The notes below the pieces were generated by a model. That model did no database searches. It saw only the letters and a program-made list of their open reading frames with translations, and was not told the origin of the DNA. This document shows, piece after piece, positions 47,687-56,287 of a stretch of 64,000 nucleotides of DNA (its first letter is position 1; each line of letters begins with the position of its first letter). Origin of the DNA: Klebsiella pneumoniae (GTDB lineage Bacteria; Pseudomonadota; Gammaproteobacteria; Pseudomonadales; Pseudohongiellaceae); NCBI GenBank assembly GCA_945869725.1, contig CAMBPO010000003.1, positions 1 through 64,000 on the forward strand, given 5' to 3'. The position numbers and the translations under genes were made by a program.

Positions 47687-47788
47687 ATGAGCGAATTAAT
47701 CATCAGTGCAAGGGCTGCACTTGTCACAGCAGCAATCGTAACAGCATCAGTCGCGGTACCAGTGTTGACCATATTGGCAGCCAATTAA
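47687..47788 (+). CDS. 33-residue hydrophobic membrane peptide
   Basis: A small gene with AAGGAG placed 7 nt before ATG 47687. It encodes 33 residues: a short polar start MSELIISAR, then an unbroken small-residue hydrophobic stretch (about residues 10-32) ending at asparagine. This is one membrane helix with no cleavable-signal features. I recognise no family. It lies alone in a 532-bp gap between divergent xth and convergent moaB, with a hairpin right after its stop and a strong plus-strand terminator 145 bp further. Perfect Shine-Dalgarno placement and an own terminator argue that it is expressed. A type I toxin or a small membrane regulator are guesses only. Confidence 0.6.
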   Translation: MSELIISARAALVTAAIVTASVAVPVLTILAAN

Positions 47789-47800
47789 TTCTTTGACCTC

Positions 47801-47970
47801 GCAAGCCTGATGTTTTGAGAGGCTTGCTGTCTGAGATCGGGTAGTCGTTTGACGATATCCCGATCCGGGGCGTAATGATCAGTAACACTGCATTGGCCTT
47901 GAATTTTTAGTACCCGCCCGGATGGTTTATTTCAGCCTCGCTAGATTCATTTGGCGAGGCTGTTTTTTTT
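47801..47970 (+). ncRNA. Structured 3' region or small RNA candidate
   Basis: Between the 33-residue gene and moaB the plus strand can form three hairpins: GCAAGCCT/AGGCTTGC (47801-47827), GATCGGG/CCCGATC (47835-47865) and the terminator stem at 47933-47962. No ORF with a ribosome site is visible in it. It may be the 3' UTR of the small gene or a separate sRNA. Confidence 0.4.
47933..47970 (+). terminator. Strong rho-independent terminator
   Basis: CAGCCTCGC and GCGAGGCTG pair perfectly (9 bp, 12-nt loop) and run straight into eight T residues on the plus strand. No A-run precedes the stem, so it serves only plus-strand transcription, that is, the small-gene transcript and not moaB. Confidence 0.85.
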
Positions 47971-48487
47971 ATTCTAGCTTTTTAAGCTTGTCGACAAAAT
48001 TGCAGGGTTTATGTCGGCTATCCAGTTGGTGGGAAATGATACCTTCCCAGGCAGTTCTGCAAGCACCAGTTGAACCAGGAACACAGAAAACTATCGTCTG
48101 GTTACTCAAGCCTGCAAATGCTCTGGACTGTATGGTTGAGCTGCCAATTTCTGCATGCGACAGGTAACGAAATGTCTCACCAAATCCGTCAATACTCGAG
48201 TCAAGCAAGGGCGTTACAGCTTTGACCGTGTTATCGCGATGAGTAAAACCAGTACCGCCCGTCAACAGCACGGCCTGGATCTGACCATCGGCTACACAAG
48301 TTGCAACCAGAGCGCGAAGTTTGTAGGTATCATCTTTGACAATAAACTTGTTGACTACCGTGTGCCCTGCGGCAAGCAATTGCTCTACCAGGTATCTGCC
48401 GGAGCTGTCCGTCTCCTCTGTGCGGGTATCGGATACAGTGATAACTACCGCGTTTACAGGGATGAATCCATTACTCATAAGTGACAA
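47969..48487 (-). CDS. moaB: Molybdenum cofactor protein MoaB
   Basis: MoaB/Mog-fold protein; MogA-type members adenylylate molybdopterin, while the role of E. coli MoaB is less clear. 172 residues with ITVSDTRTEETDSSGRYLVE, LTGGTGFTHRDNTV and VFCVPGSTGACRTAWEG. I keep the TTG start at 48487: GGAGG ends 4 nt upstream, and the residue count before FIP then equals that of E. coli MoaB. An ATG three codons later is the alternative. It begins one base after the moaA stop. Confidence 0.92.
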   Translation of the reverse strand: MSLMSNGFIPVNAVVITVSDTRTEETDSSGRYLVEQLLAAGHTVVNKFIVKDDTYKLRALVATCVADGQIQAVLLTGGTGFTHRDNTVKAVTPLLDSSIDGFGETFRYLSHAEIGSSTIQSRAFAGLSNQTIVFCVPGSTGACRTAWEGIISHQLDSRHKPCNFVDKLKKLE

Positions 48488-49573
48488 TCAGCCTCCGGTC
48501 ATGTTCATAAGACGAATGGGTTGTGCATAATCACTTTCATAAAAGTGATGACGTTCCGGTTTTAAATCCATGGCGGCAACAATAGCTCTTTTGAGCTCGA
48601 CAGAGACTGGATGCTCTTCAGAAAATTCAAGTTGAGCCAGCTCATCTTTACGCAGATGTTGCTGGTCGTCTGCCCGCAGAATTTGCCTGAGGTCTGAAGA
48701 GTGTTCGTTGCCAAGGCATAGCAGCAATCTTCCTTCTACTGTCATTCTGACTCTATTGCAATCTCCGCAAAAGTTATGCGACATCGGAGAAATGAATCCA
48801 ATTCTGCTACGCTGTCCCGGAATACTGAAGTAACGTGAGGGTCCTGCGGTGATTTCAGACGTGCTTTGCAAAGCATAATGATGACTGATTTGCTCTTTGA
48901 CCCAATCATTGCTGCATACAGTTTCTTCTCGCAGATGATCAGAAGCTTGCCCCAAAGGCATTTCTTCGATGAACGCGATATCAAGTCCACGCTCAACGGC
49001 AAAGTCAGTCAAGGCTAAAACCTCATCATCGTTGTAGCCTTTCATGATGACGGCATTGAGTCGGATGCGGTCGAAACTGCATTGACGCGCAGCTTCAATC
49101 CCTGCCAGCACCTTGTCCAGACGACCTACGCGGGTGATTTTTTTGAATCTTTCTGCATCGAGACTGTCGATGCTGATGTTGATGCGATTGACCCCAGCAT
49201 CGCGTAGCGGTGCAGCTAAATGCTCAAGCTGCGAGCCATTGGTCGTAATCAATAACTCGCGCAACCCGGGCAAACGCCCCAATGCACGGACAAGTGCCAT
49301 GACATTGTTTCTTACAAGAGGTTCTCCACCAGTCAGGCGCAAACGAGTTACCCCGAGTTCAGTAAAGGCTCTGCCTACCTGGTATATCTCTTCAAGCGTC
49401 AGTACGTCCTTTCGCGGAAGAAAGGTCATTTCTTCCGTCATGCAATATACGCATCTGAAATCGCAGCGGTCAGTGACGGACAGGCGGACGTAGTCGATAT
49501 GCCGGCCGAATTTGTCGATCAGCTGAGTTGAAGATGTCGGTGACATCGATACATTGTTCGTAACTGTTTTCAT
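48488..49573 (-). CDS. moaA: GTP 3',8-cyclase MoaA
   Basis: Radical-SAM enzyme for the first step of molybdenum cofactor synthesis. 361 residues. The SAM cluster motif is RCDFRCVYCM (CxxxCxxC), with LTGGEPLVRNN after it; the C-terminal [4Fe-4S] ligands are in CGDCNRVRMTVEGRLLLC. The protein ends in GG, needed for activation of the enzyme in known MoaA. It follows ccmI by 20 bp on the same strand and may be read from the ccm promoter. MoaC, MoaD and MoaE are not in the window. Confidence 0.97.
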   Translation of the reverse strand: MKTVTNNVSMSPTSSTQLIDKFGRHIDYVRLSVTDRCDFRCVYCMTEEMTFLPRKDVLTLEEIYQVGRAFTELGVTRLRLTGGEPLVRNNVMALVRALGRLPGLRELLITTNGSQLEHLAAPLRDAGVNRINISIDSLDAERFKKITRVGRLDKVLAGIEAARQCSFDRIRLNAVIMKGYNDDEVLALTDFAVERGLDIAFIEEMPLGQASDHLREETVCSNDWVKEQISHHYALQSTSEITAGPSRYFSIPGQRSRIGFISPMSHNFCGDCNRVRMTVEGRLLLCLGNEHSSDLRQILRADDQQHLRKDELAQLEFSEEHPVSVELKRAIVAAMDLKPERHHFYESDYAQPIRLMNMTGG

Positions 49574-49593
49574 GCTTGTAGTCTGAAATTGTG

Positions 49594-50859
49594 TCAGGGC
49601 ACCATATCACGAATCATCATTTGTAGCCGAACCGGCGTTTCACTCTGTTGCAGTGAAACTGACTCAGACCTTACCTGATAGTCGCCGGATTGCACATCAG
49701 CTGAACCACTTAAAGATATTGTTGCGACCACAGAAACACTTTGAGCAGAAGACAAGTTGAATGGCCCAACAGCATCACTGTCGGACAAACTCACGATCGC
49801 AGGCAAATTCCCTATGGATAAAAATTTTGCCGCCAATGGAGGGCCGCCACCTTCAGCCTGTTGGGCAGATACAAACACGCGGGTTTCTGCGGGTAGCGTC
49901 AACTCAGGTGCAATTGCCAGGCTGATTTCAATTTTTGCGGCCTGATTCATTGCAACCGGGTCGGATTGCCCAGCCGCTGTCGGGGCTCCCAACATGTCTT
50001 GTGCCTGCGCAATAACAGAGCGCAAAAAGGCAGCATCTTCTTCGTCAGGCCCCATGTTCAAAAGTCGCTGCCAATAGGTAATGGCGGCCTGGAAATCCTG
50101 ATTTACAAAAGCGTCAGCACCTAATAACTGCAGAATAGCAGGCTCATCCGGATTGAGGCGCTGCGCCTGAGAAACGATTTCGCGTACTTCCTCAGTCATC
50201 TGCTGTTCAGAAATGATGTACTTGGCTTGCGCATATTGCCCCAGCACAACCGCCTGATCCGCAGGATTGTCGATAAATTGTGCGGCCCTTTCAAAAAACA
50301 TCGCCGCTTCAGGCATTTGTCCGAGTGAAACCAAGTGGCGCGCGATAAAATACAGTGCCCAGCCATTTTCTGGATCTTGTTCTACGATGGCACCCAGTTC
50401 AAAAATCTGGTCTCTGATCGCGATTGGGTCGTCACCAGCAAGCCGGCTTTGTTCTATGATCTGGGCAAGGGCGAGATCGTTCCTGAAACCCCAGGTCTCA
50501 TACAGGTAGTAACTCAGTGGCAAGGCAAGCGCAACAGCCAGTACCGGAATCAGCTTGACAGGTGACTTAAGCGTCAAGCCGGTGTGCGAATGACTATCCT
50601 GCTTGTCTGTTTCATCATTAACGTCGCTGAGCAGTGTTCTTTCCAGTTCGGCTTTGAGACTTGTATATTGCTCCGTGTCCAGCAATCCTTCCTTGAGATC
50701 TTGCTCAATTTCTTTGGCACGTTCCTGAAATATAATCAGATTCGCGGCATTTCGGGCCGTTAACCCAACTTGAACATTTGAAGTGTTGTGACGGATGACA
50801 GGCACCAAAACAAAAAGAGCAGCTAGCGCCACCAAGAGCAGACTTAGAATCCAGAACAA
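49594..50859 (-). CDS. ccmI: Cytochrome c biogenesis protein CcmI
   Basis: Inner-membrane chaperone that hands apocytochrome c to the CcmFH ligation complex. 421 residues: two membrane helices (about 3-20 and 108-126) around a cytoplasmic coiled segment (FQERAKEIEQDLKEGLLDTE), then a periplasmic TPR region (ENGWALYFIARHLVSLGQMP and repeats to about 290) and a C-terminal beta domain. It closes the ccmABCDEFGHI operon, as in Pseudomonas. Confidence 0.93.
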   Translation of the reverse strand: MFWILSLLLVALAALFVLVPVIRHNTSNVQVGLTARNAANLIIFQERAKEIEQDLKEGLLDTEQYTSLKAELERTLLSDVNDETDKQDSHSHTGLTLKSPVKLIPVLAVALALPLSYYLYETWGFRNDLALAQIIEQSRLAGDDPIAIRDQIFELGAIVEQDPENGWALYFIARHLVSLGQMPEAAMFFERAAQFIDNPADQAVVLGQYAQAKYIISEQQMTEEVREIVSQAQRLNPDEPAILQLLGADAFVNQDFQAAITYWQRLLNMGPDEEDAAFLRSVIAQAQDMLGAPTAAGQSDPVAMNQAAKIEISLAIAPELTLPAETRVFVSAQQAEGGGPPLAAKFLSIGNLPAIVSLSDSDAVGPFNLSSAQSVSVVATISLSGSADVQSGDYQVRSESVSLQQSETPVRLQMMIRDMVP

Positions 50860-50863
50860 ATTA

Positions 50864-51436
50864 TCACCTTCCAGTATTGTCTTGAGCGTGTGCCAAGTCG
50901 TCGTGTTCAGCCAGTAAACGATTTAAACGTTTACGCTCTTCATCACTGATAACATCGTCTGCAACTACATAAGTGTCTTGGTTGATCGGCGCGTCAGCTT
51001 TAGCCTGACTGTCATTGAATTTTTTCACACCGCTGTTTCTGATGATGTTCCGGGCGACCCAGACTCCGGCAAGCAGAAACATTAATGGACCAAACCAGAG
51101 CAGTAAAGTCTGCGCGGTCAATCTGGGGCGGTACAGGATAAAATCACCGTAGCGGGCCAGCATAAACTCTTCAATCTGAGCATCGGTCTGACCTTCGATG
51201 ATCATACGATAGATTTCACGTCGCAAGTCAGAAGCAACTCCCCCGGGCGAGCTGCTGAGATTGGCGTTCTGGCACATTGGACAACGAAAGTCGTTAGAGA
51301 GCTGGCGGTAGCGCTGTTCCTGCTCGGGGGTTTCAAAGTCAAAAACATCAATCTGCGCTTGCGCCTTGAGGGGTTTAAACATCGCAAGAAACACAAAAAA
51401 AATGGTCAGTCCAAAAAATTTCGCTGACACATTCAT
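50864..51436 (-). CDS. ccmH: Cytochrome c biogenesis protein CcmH
   Basis: Thiol reductant of the apocytochrome haem-binding cysteines. 190 residues: a signal peptide (about 1-27), FRCPMCQNANLSSS with the redox RCxxC (cysteines near 52 and 55), a single membrane helix at about 105-125 and an acidic tail. Only the CcmL-like part is present; the CcmI part is the separate next gene. Overlaps ccmG by 4 bp. Confidence 0.95.
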   Translation of the reverse strand: MNVSAKFFGLTIFFVFLAMFKPLKAQAQIDVFDFETPEQEQRYRQLSNDFRCPMCQNANLSSSPGGVASDLRREIYRMIIEGQTDAQIEEFMLARYGDFILYRPRLTAQTLLLWFGPLMFLLAGVWVARNIIRNSGVKKFNDSQAKADAPINQDTYVVADDVISDEERKRLNRLLAEHDDLAHAQDNTGR

Positions 51437-51975
51437 AAGTTGCCACCGGTTTGCGCTGCCGTAATGGCTGGCATAATTTCATCTTCCCATATCCGGTAGT
51501 TGATGACGCCAATATGCTTGAAGCGAATTACGCCATTGGCATCTACTAGAAATGTTTCGGGTGCGCCATAAACACCAAGATCGATACCGTAGCGGCCGGT
51601 ATCATCAATAACATTGAGATCAAATGGATTGCCATTCAGTTCAAGCCAGTCCCGGGCAGCCCCATCACGGTCTTTATAGTTGAGGCCAATAATCGGAATA
51701 ATATTCTGCTCTTTAGCCGCCATAAAAATGGGGTTTTCCTGAAGACACGGCAGGCAATAACTTCCCCAGATATTCAGAATAAAAGGACCATCCGGCAAAT
51801 CTGCGGTAGTGACCAAGCGGTCGCCTAACTCCAGCGAGCGCAGCTGAAATTCTGGCAGTGGCCTATCGATCAAAACCGAGGGCAGCGTTCGTGAGTCCAT
51901 ATAAAGACCGCGCCACATAAATACCGCGAGCACCATAAAAATGATAACAGGCAGGAATAGCTTGAAATTATTCAT
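51433..51975 (-). CDS. ccmG: Thiol:disulfide interchange protein CcmG (DsbE)
   Basis: Membrane-tethered periplasmic thioredoxin-fold reductant for cytochrome c maturation. 180 residues: N-terminal anchor (about 5-22), IDRPLPEFQLRSLELGD, and the active site NIWGSYCLPCLQENPIF (CLPC). The tryptophan before the first cysteine in the usual WCxxC is tyrosine here. GAPETFLVDANGVIRFKH is the cis-proline loop. Overlaps ccmF and ccmH by 4 bp. Confidence 0.95.
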   Translation of the reverse strand: MNNFKLFLPVIIFMVLAVFMWRGLYMDSRTLPSVLIDRPLPEFQLRSLELGDRLVTTADLPDGPFILNIWGSYCLPCLQENPIFMAAKEQNIIPIIGLNYKDRDGAARDWLELNGNPFDLNVIDDTGRYGIDLGVYGAPETFLVDANGVIRFKHIGVINYRIWEDEIMPAITAAQTGGNL

Positions 51976-54014
51976 GCGCCGGAACCTCCGGTATCCATGC
52001 CTGATGTCATTGCGGGCGATGTCTTGCTGTTGCCGGCTACCGTATCAGCCATCCTAGCCAATTTTTGTGCTTGCTTGACCTTGAATTGACGGTAACGTTT
52101 ATCCGAGGCGGCAAGTATTCCACCAAAAGCGATAAAAATAGTTCCGATCCACACCCAGCGCACAAAGGGTTTTACATACACTGTCATCGACCAGGCGCCG
52201 TTCTCGCGTTGGTCACCCAGCGTGGTAAACAGATCCCGCAGGAAACGTCCGTCTATACCCATATGTGATGTGGGAGTGCCGCTGGCTGTATAGAGTCGCT
52301 TCTGAGGATATAGATTTTTATAGAATTCACCGTCTCTGGAAACAACAACAACAGCTTCGTAAGCGCTAAAGTTTGGACCTTGCACCGGGAGCGTGCCCTC
52401 GAACCTGAAGTTGTAAGCACCCAGATCAGTGCTCTCACCTGCCTGCAGCAAAACACTGCGTTCTATGCTGTAAATTGAACTCAGGCAAGCTCCCCCCATT
52501 GTTATCACAAATCCAAAATGAGCCAGTGTCATCCCCAAATAACTTAAGGGCAAACTGCGCAGTCCCGCCACAACGGTTGGCTTATTGGCAATTTTGCCGC
52601 GGATATCTTTCAGCATCGAAAAGATAATCCAGAATGACAGGATTGTTGTTGCAATGACGCCTAAGGGAAGTTCGAACGTCAACAGCACCGGTATCAGCAC
52701 TCCCAGCACAACCGCAGCTATCGCAACTTTTGTTAACTGAGTGCGCAAGTGCTCAGCAGAGGTCTTTTTCCATCGGCTGATAGGCCCTACAGCCATGAGC
52801 ACTGCAAGGATAGCCATCAGAGGGAAAAATATGGCATTAAAGTAAGGAGGCCCCACTGAAATGAGCTCTCCGCCGGTCATGGCCTGATAAACAATGGGAT
52901 ACAGTGTGCCAAGCAAAATAGCTGCGCTTGATACCACCAGAATCAGATTGTTTGAGAGCAGAAACACTTCTCTTGAAAGACTGCCGAATCCAAACTCACT
53001 TCTCAAGCTCGGTGCCCGCACAGCGTACAGAATCAATGACGCGCCAATGATGAGGGCCAGAAAAACCAGAATGTACACTCCTCGAGTCGGATCTGTTGCG
53101 AATGCATGGACGGAGGTCAACAAACCAGAGCGCGTGATGAAGGTGCCCAGCAAACTTGAGGCGAATGCCATTATTGCCAGCAACACGGTCCAACTCTTGA
53201 ATACACCACGCTTTTCAGTGGCAGCCAGGGAGTGGATCATCGCTGCGCCAAGCAGCCAGGTAATCATTGGGGGGTTTTCAACTGGATCCCACGCCCACCA
53301 GCCACCCCAACCGAGTTCGTAATAGGCCCACCAGGAGCCAAGAGACAATCCCAAAGTCAAAATTGCCCACGCTGCATTGGCCCAGGGTCGGCACCATCGA
53401 GCCCATGCAGCATCAAGTCTTCCGCTGATCAAAGCAGCGATTGCAAATGCAAAAACAACCGAGAACCCGACATATCCCATGTAAAGTGACGGTGGATGAA
53501 TAATAAACGCAAAGTCCTGAAGCGCGGCGTTCAGGTCAGCGCCATCTTCGGGTGACAGCGGCAATACCCGATCAAATGGGTTTGAGGTGGCCAACATAAA
53601 AAGAATGTAGCCTACACACAGCATGCCCATCACAGATAACACGCGCGCCACAAACTCATCAGGCATCGCCTTGCTAAAAATACAGACTGCCAGCATCCAA
53701 CCACCCAGCATCCATGTCCAGAACAAGAATGATCCTTCATGGCCGCCCCACACAGCGGTAATTTTGTAGTAAATCGGCAGCATGGTGTTCGAGTGATTCG
53801 CAACAAACTGCACGGAGAAGTCGTCGGCCACAAAGCTGTAACCAAGGATCAGCAGGCTGATGCTCAGAAACACAAAAACCCCTGCGGTAAGAGGTCTGGC
53901 CAGATTTATCCATAACAAGTTGCCGCGCTCTGCTCCTGCCATCGGTATCACAGATAAGAGGATACTGAGCAAAAATGCGAGGATCAGTGCAAAATTTCCT
54001 AATTCAGGAATCAT
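51972..54014 (-). CDS. ccmF: Haem lyase subunit CcmF
   Basis: Core of the haem-apocytochrome c ligation complex. 680 residues and about 15 membrane helices; the WWD domain reads WGGWWAWDPVENPPMITWLL near residue 235 and conserved histidines flank it. The C-terminal region has SIYSIERSVLLQAGES and the periplasmic beta domain, then a final helix near 610-630. Overlaps ccmE and ccmG by 4 bp. Confidence 0.97.
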   Translation of the reverse strand: MIPELGNFALILAFLLSILLSVIPMAGAERGNLLWINLARPLTAGVFVFLSISLLILGYSFVADDFSVQFVANHSNTMLPIYYKITAVWGGHEGSFLFWTWMLGGWMLAVCIFSKAMPDEFVARVLSVMGMLCVGYILFMLATSNPFDRVLPLSPEDGADLNAALQDFAFIIHPPSLYMGYVGFSVVFAFAIAALISGRLDAAWARWCRPWANAAWAILTLGLSLGSWWAYYELGWGGWWAWDPVENPPMITWLLGAAMIHSLAATEKRGVFKSWTVLLAIMAFASSLLGTFITRSGLLTSVHAFATDPTRGVYILVFLALIIGASLILYAVRAPSLRSEFGFGSLSREVFLLSNNLILVVSSAAILLGTLYPIVYQAMTGGELISVGPPYFNAIFFPLMAILAVLMAVGPISRWKKTSAEHLRTQLTKVAIAAVVLGVLIPVLLTFELPLGVIATTILSFWIIFSMLKDIRGKIANKPTVVAGLRSLPLSYLGMTLAHFGFVITMGGACLSSIYSIERSVLLQAGESTDLGAYNFRFEGTLPVQGPNFSAYEAVVVVSRDGEFYKNLYPQKRLYTASGTPTSHMGIDGRFLRDLFTTLGDQRENGAWSMTVYVKPFVRWVWIGTIFIAFGGILAASDKRYRQFKVKQAQKLARMADTVAGNSKTSPAMTSGMDTGGSGA

Positions 54015-54469
54015 CGCATGGCTCCCGGAGACATTCCGGTCGTGTTGCCTGCTGCGTCTAACGCAGCCTTAACTTCTACCGACATATAGTTTTCATCGTG
54101 TTTGGCCAGAACGCGAGACGCGATGAATGTGCCATCGGGTGAGATGGAGCCTTCGGCAACAATACCCTGACCTTCGCGGAACAGGTCAGGCAGGATTCCG
54201 GCGTAATGAACGCGGACGTCGTGATTATAGTCTGTGGCAACGAAGCTGACTTCGAGGATGTCCTGGTTGTGCTCAACAGAGCCTTCTTTAACCATACCGC
54301 CAACCCGTATTCGCTGACCGGGAGTTACCTCGCCTGCCGCGACCTGAGTCGGTGTGAAAAACAGATCGATATTGTTACTCAGTGCGAAGAGGGACAGACC
54401 AATAGCGGTGCCAAGTCCGGCTGCAATAAAAATAATAATTCCCAGCTTCTTGCGACGATGTGGTTTCAT
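54011..54469 (-). CDS. ccmE: Haem chaperone CcmE
   Basis: Periplasmic haem carrier anchored by one N-terminal helix (about residues 9-28). 152 residues. The covalent haem-binding histidine is in RVLAKHDENYM (about 122-132), with the tyrosine four residues later as in E. coli. GQRIRVGGMVKEGSV is the conserved OB-fold strand. Shares ATGA with ccmF. Confidence 0.97.
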   Translation of the reverse strand: MKPHRRKKLGIIIFIAAGLGTAIGLSLFALSNNIDLFFTPTQVAAGEVTPGQRIRVGGMVKEGSVEHNQDILEVSFVATDYNHDVRVHYAGILPDLFREGQGIVAEGSISPDGTFIASRVLAKHDENYMSVEVKAALDAAGNTTGMSPGAMR

Positions 54470-54526
54470 AACAATTCCCGAATTTACAGCACAGTTTGTA
54501 GGGCGTTGATATTGATACTGCCTAAG

Positions 54527-54742
54527 CTAATTTTGGGTATTGGTCTTGGGTGCCAACTCTTCGTCACGCGCAGCGCGTCGCTTCTGTTCACGTAAAAAGT
54601 GACGTCTGACTATTTTAGGTTGCAGCAGATTGTAGCTGATAAAAACTGCAAACAGCAGATAAACCGCCCATATGTGAAAGGTATAGACCCCGCCCATTTG
54701 TAGGAATTCGGACAGGCTGGAAAACTGAAACTCAAACATCAC
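54527..54742 (-). CDS. ccmD: CcmD
   Basis: Small membrane protein needed to release holo-CcmE from CcmABC. 71 residues with one membrane helix (VYTFHIWAVYLLFAVFISYN, about 19-38), and a basic cytoplasmic tail (RRHFLREQKRRAARDEE). Sequence is poorly conserved in the family; the call rests on size, topology and position between ccmC and ccmE. Confidence 0.9.
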   Translation of the reverse strand: MMFEFQFSSLSEFLQMGGVYTFHIWAVYLLFAVFISYNLLQPKIVRRHFLREQKRRAARDEELAPKTNTQN

Positions 54743-54754
54743 TTAACTCCTGCC

Positions 54755-55543
54755 TCACACGTTTTTTTCCCGCGTAACCAGATCTATGACCCATTGAGAT
54801 CGGCGTTCACGCTGCAAAATTTCATTTCTGGTGCGCAAAATCAGTGCAATCGCAAAAAATACATAAACAGCGGAGATCATAACCAACAAAGGAACCCAGA
54901 CTTCCGGAGGATTGGGAGCGACTGGATCGATAGAAAAGTTGCTAGCTGGCTGATGTAACGTGTTCCACCAGTCGACGGAGTACTTGATGATGGGGACATT
55001 GATCGCTCCCACAATGGCCAGAACAGCGCATGCTTTTGCTGCGGCATCCGGACTGTCTATCGCCGAACGTAAAGCAATCACACCGATAAACAGGAAAAAT
55101 TGAATCAGCAGTGAAGTCAGTCGAGCGTCCCATGCCCACCAGGTGCCCCAGATCTGATCTCCCCAGATCGCTCCAGTAGCCAACGCCAGACCGGTAAACC
55201 AGGCGCCAATAGGCGCAACGCTTTGAGCGACCATGTCTGCAAGTTTCATTTTCCAGACCAGTGTGATGGTGCCGGCGACCGCCATCAATGGGAAACATGC
55301 CAGAGAAATACTGGCCACAGGGACGTGGATGTACATGATGCGAATGGTCTGTCCTTGCTGGTAATCTTCCGGCACGATCAACAATGCCCAGAAAAGTCCA
55401 ACAGACATCAGTATCAGCATCGACACATACAGCCATGGTAGCCACTTGTTCGACAGCTCATAAAACCATCGCGGAGACCCCAGCTTTGCAAACCACAACC
55501 ACATAATCTGTTCCTGTTTCCTGGTTGACTGAAGGATGGGCAA
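54755..55543 (-). CDS. ccmC: Haem export/handling protein CcmC
   Basis: Six-helix membrane protein that loads haem on CcmE. 262 residues; the WWD domain reads WGTWWAWDARLTSLLIQFFL near 140, with flanking conserved histidines (IMYIHVPVASIS and YSVDWWNTLHQPAS). Possibly starts at a later ATG (13 residues in, MWLWFAK), because that segment fits the family start better. Confidence 0.96.
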   Translation of the reverse strand: MPILQSTRKQEQIMWLWFAKLGSPRWFYELSNKWLPWLYVSMLILMSVGLFWALLIVPEDYQQGQTIRIMYIHVPVASISLACFPLMAVAGTITLVWKMKLADMVAQSVAPIGAWFTGLALATGAIWGDQIWGTWWAWDARLTSLLIQFFLFIGVIALRSAIDSPDAAAKACAVLAIVGAINVPIIKYSVDWWNTLHQPASNFSIDPVAPNPPEVWVPLLVMISAVYVFFAIALILRTRNEILQRERRSQWVIDLVTREKNV

Positions 55544-55576
55544 AGTGGCACTGCCCTGCCCCTGACTCTTGGGTTC

Positions 55577-56287
55577 TTAATTTACGCTTATTCGCAAGGC
55601 CGCTGCTGAGGCCAAAGGTGCCATCGTTAGTGCCAGCGCAAGTATAGCGCCTAAAAGTGCAAAATGGCTGCTAACGGGCAATCCAAACATGACGTCTGTC
55701 ACTGCTTTAGCCCCAATTATAAGCACGGGCGTTGATAGCGGCAAAACAATCACTGCCAGAATGAGACCTCTGCTGCCAAGGCCAACGGTGAGCGCAACAC
55801 CAATGGAGCCAAACAGACTCAACACCGGTGTGCCGATCAACAAGGTGAACACCATGGTCCAGTAAGCTTCTGATGGCAGGTAAAGCATGTAGGCCAGCAG
55901 CGGCGACAAAATCACCACCGGCAGTCCACTGATTATCCAGTGAGCTATATTCTTAGCCAGCACCAGAAAATAAAGCGGCTGCGGTGACAACAGTAATTGT
56001 TCAAGCGAACCATCTTCATAATCTGCCCGGTAAAGATTATCCAGTGACAGCATGGAAGCCAGTAATGCTGAGACCCAGACAACTCCAGCAGATACGCTGC
56101 TCAGTTCAACTGGATCAGGGCTGATTCCCAGAGGAAAAAGGCTCACCACAATCAGGAAAAACATAATTGGATTCAGCAAATCATTTCTGCGTTTCAGCGC
56201 GATGACCAGGTCGCGCCTGAGTGTCGCGCAAAATGCAGACCAGGTGCTGACACCTTTGATGTCTTGAATTTCGCGAGCGTGGTTCAT
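55577..56287 (-). CDS. ccmB: Haem exporter permease CcmB
   Basis: Permease subunit of the CcmAB ABC transporter that drives release of CcmE from CcmC. 236 residues with six membrane helices; SLDNLYRADYEDGSLEQLLL is the conserved cytoplasmic loop. Overlaps ccmA by 4 bp, followed by ccmC after 33 bp. Confidence 0.96.
   Translation of the reverse strand: MNHAREIQDIKGVSTWSAFCATLRRDLVIALKRRNDLLNPIMFFLIVVSLFPLGISPDPVELSSVSAGVVWVSALLASMLSLDNLYRADYEDGSLEQLLLSPQPLYFLVLAKNIAHWIISGLPVVILSPLLAYMLYLPSEAYWTMVFTLLIGTPVLSLFGSIGVALTVGLGSRGLILAVIVLPLSTPVLIIGAKAVTDVMFGLPVSSHFALLGAILALALTMAPLASAAALRISVN

Noticed and set aside
47449..47796. 115-residue ORF covering the 33-residue gene in another frame
   Set aside because: It has no ribosome-binding site and includes an unlikely Cys/His-rich tail produced by reading the small gene out of frame.
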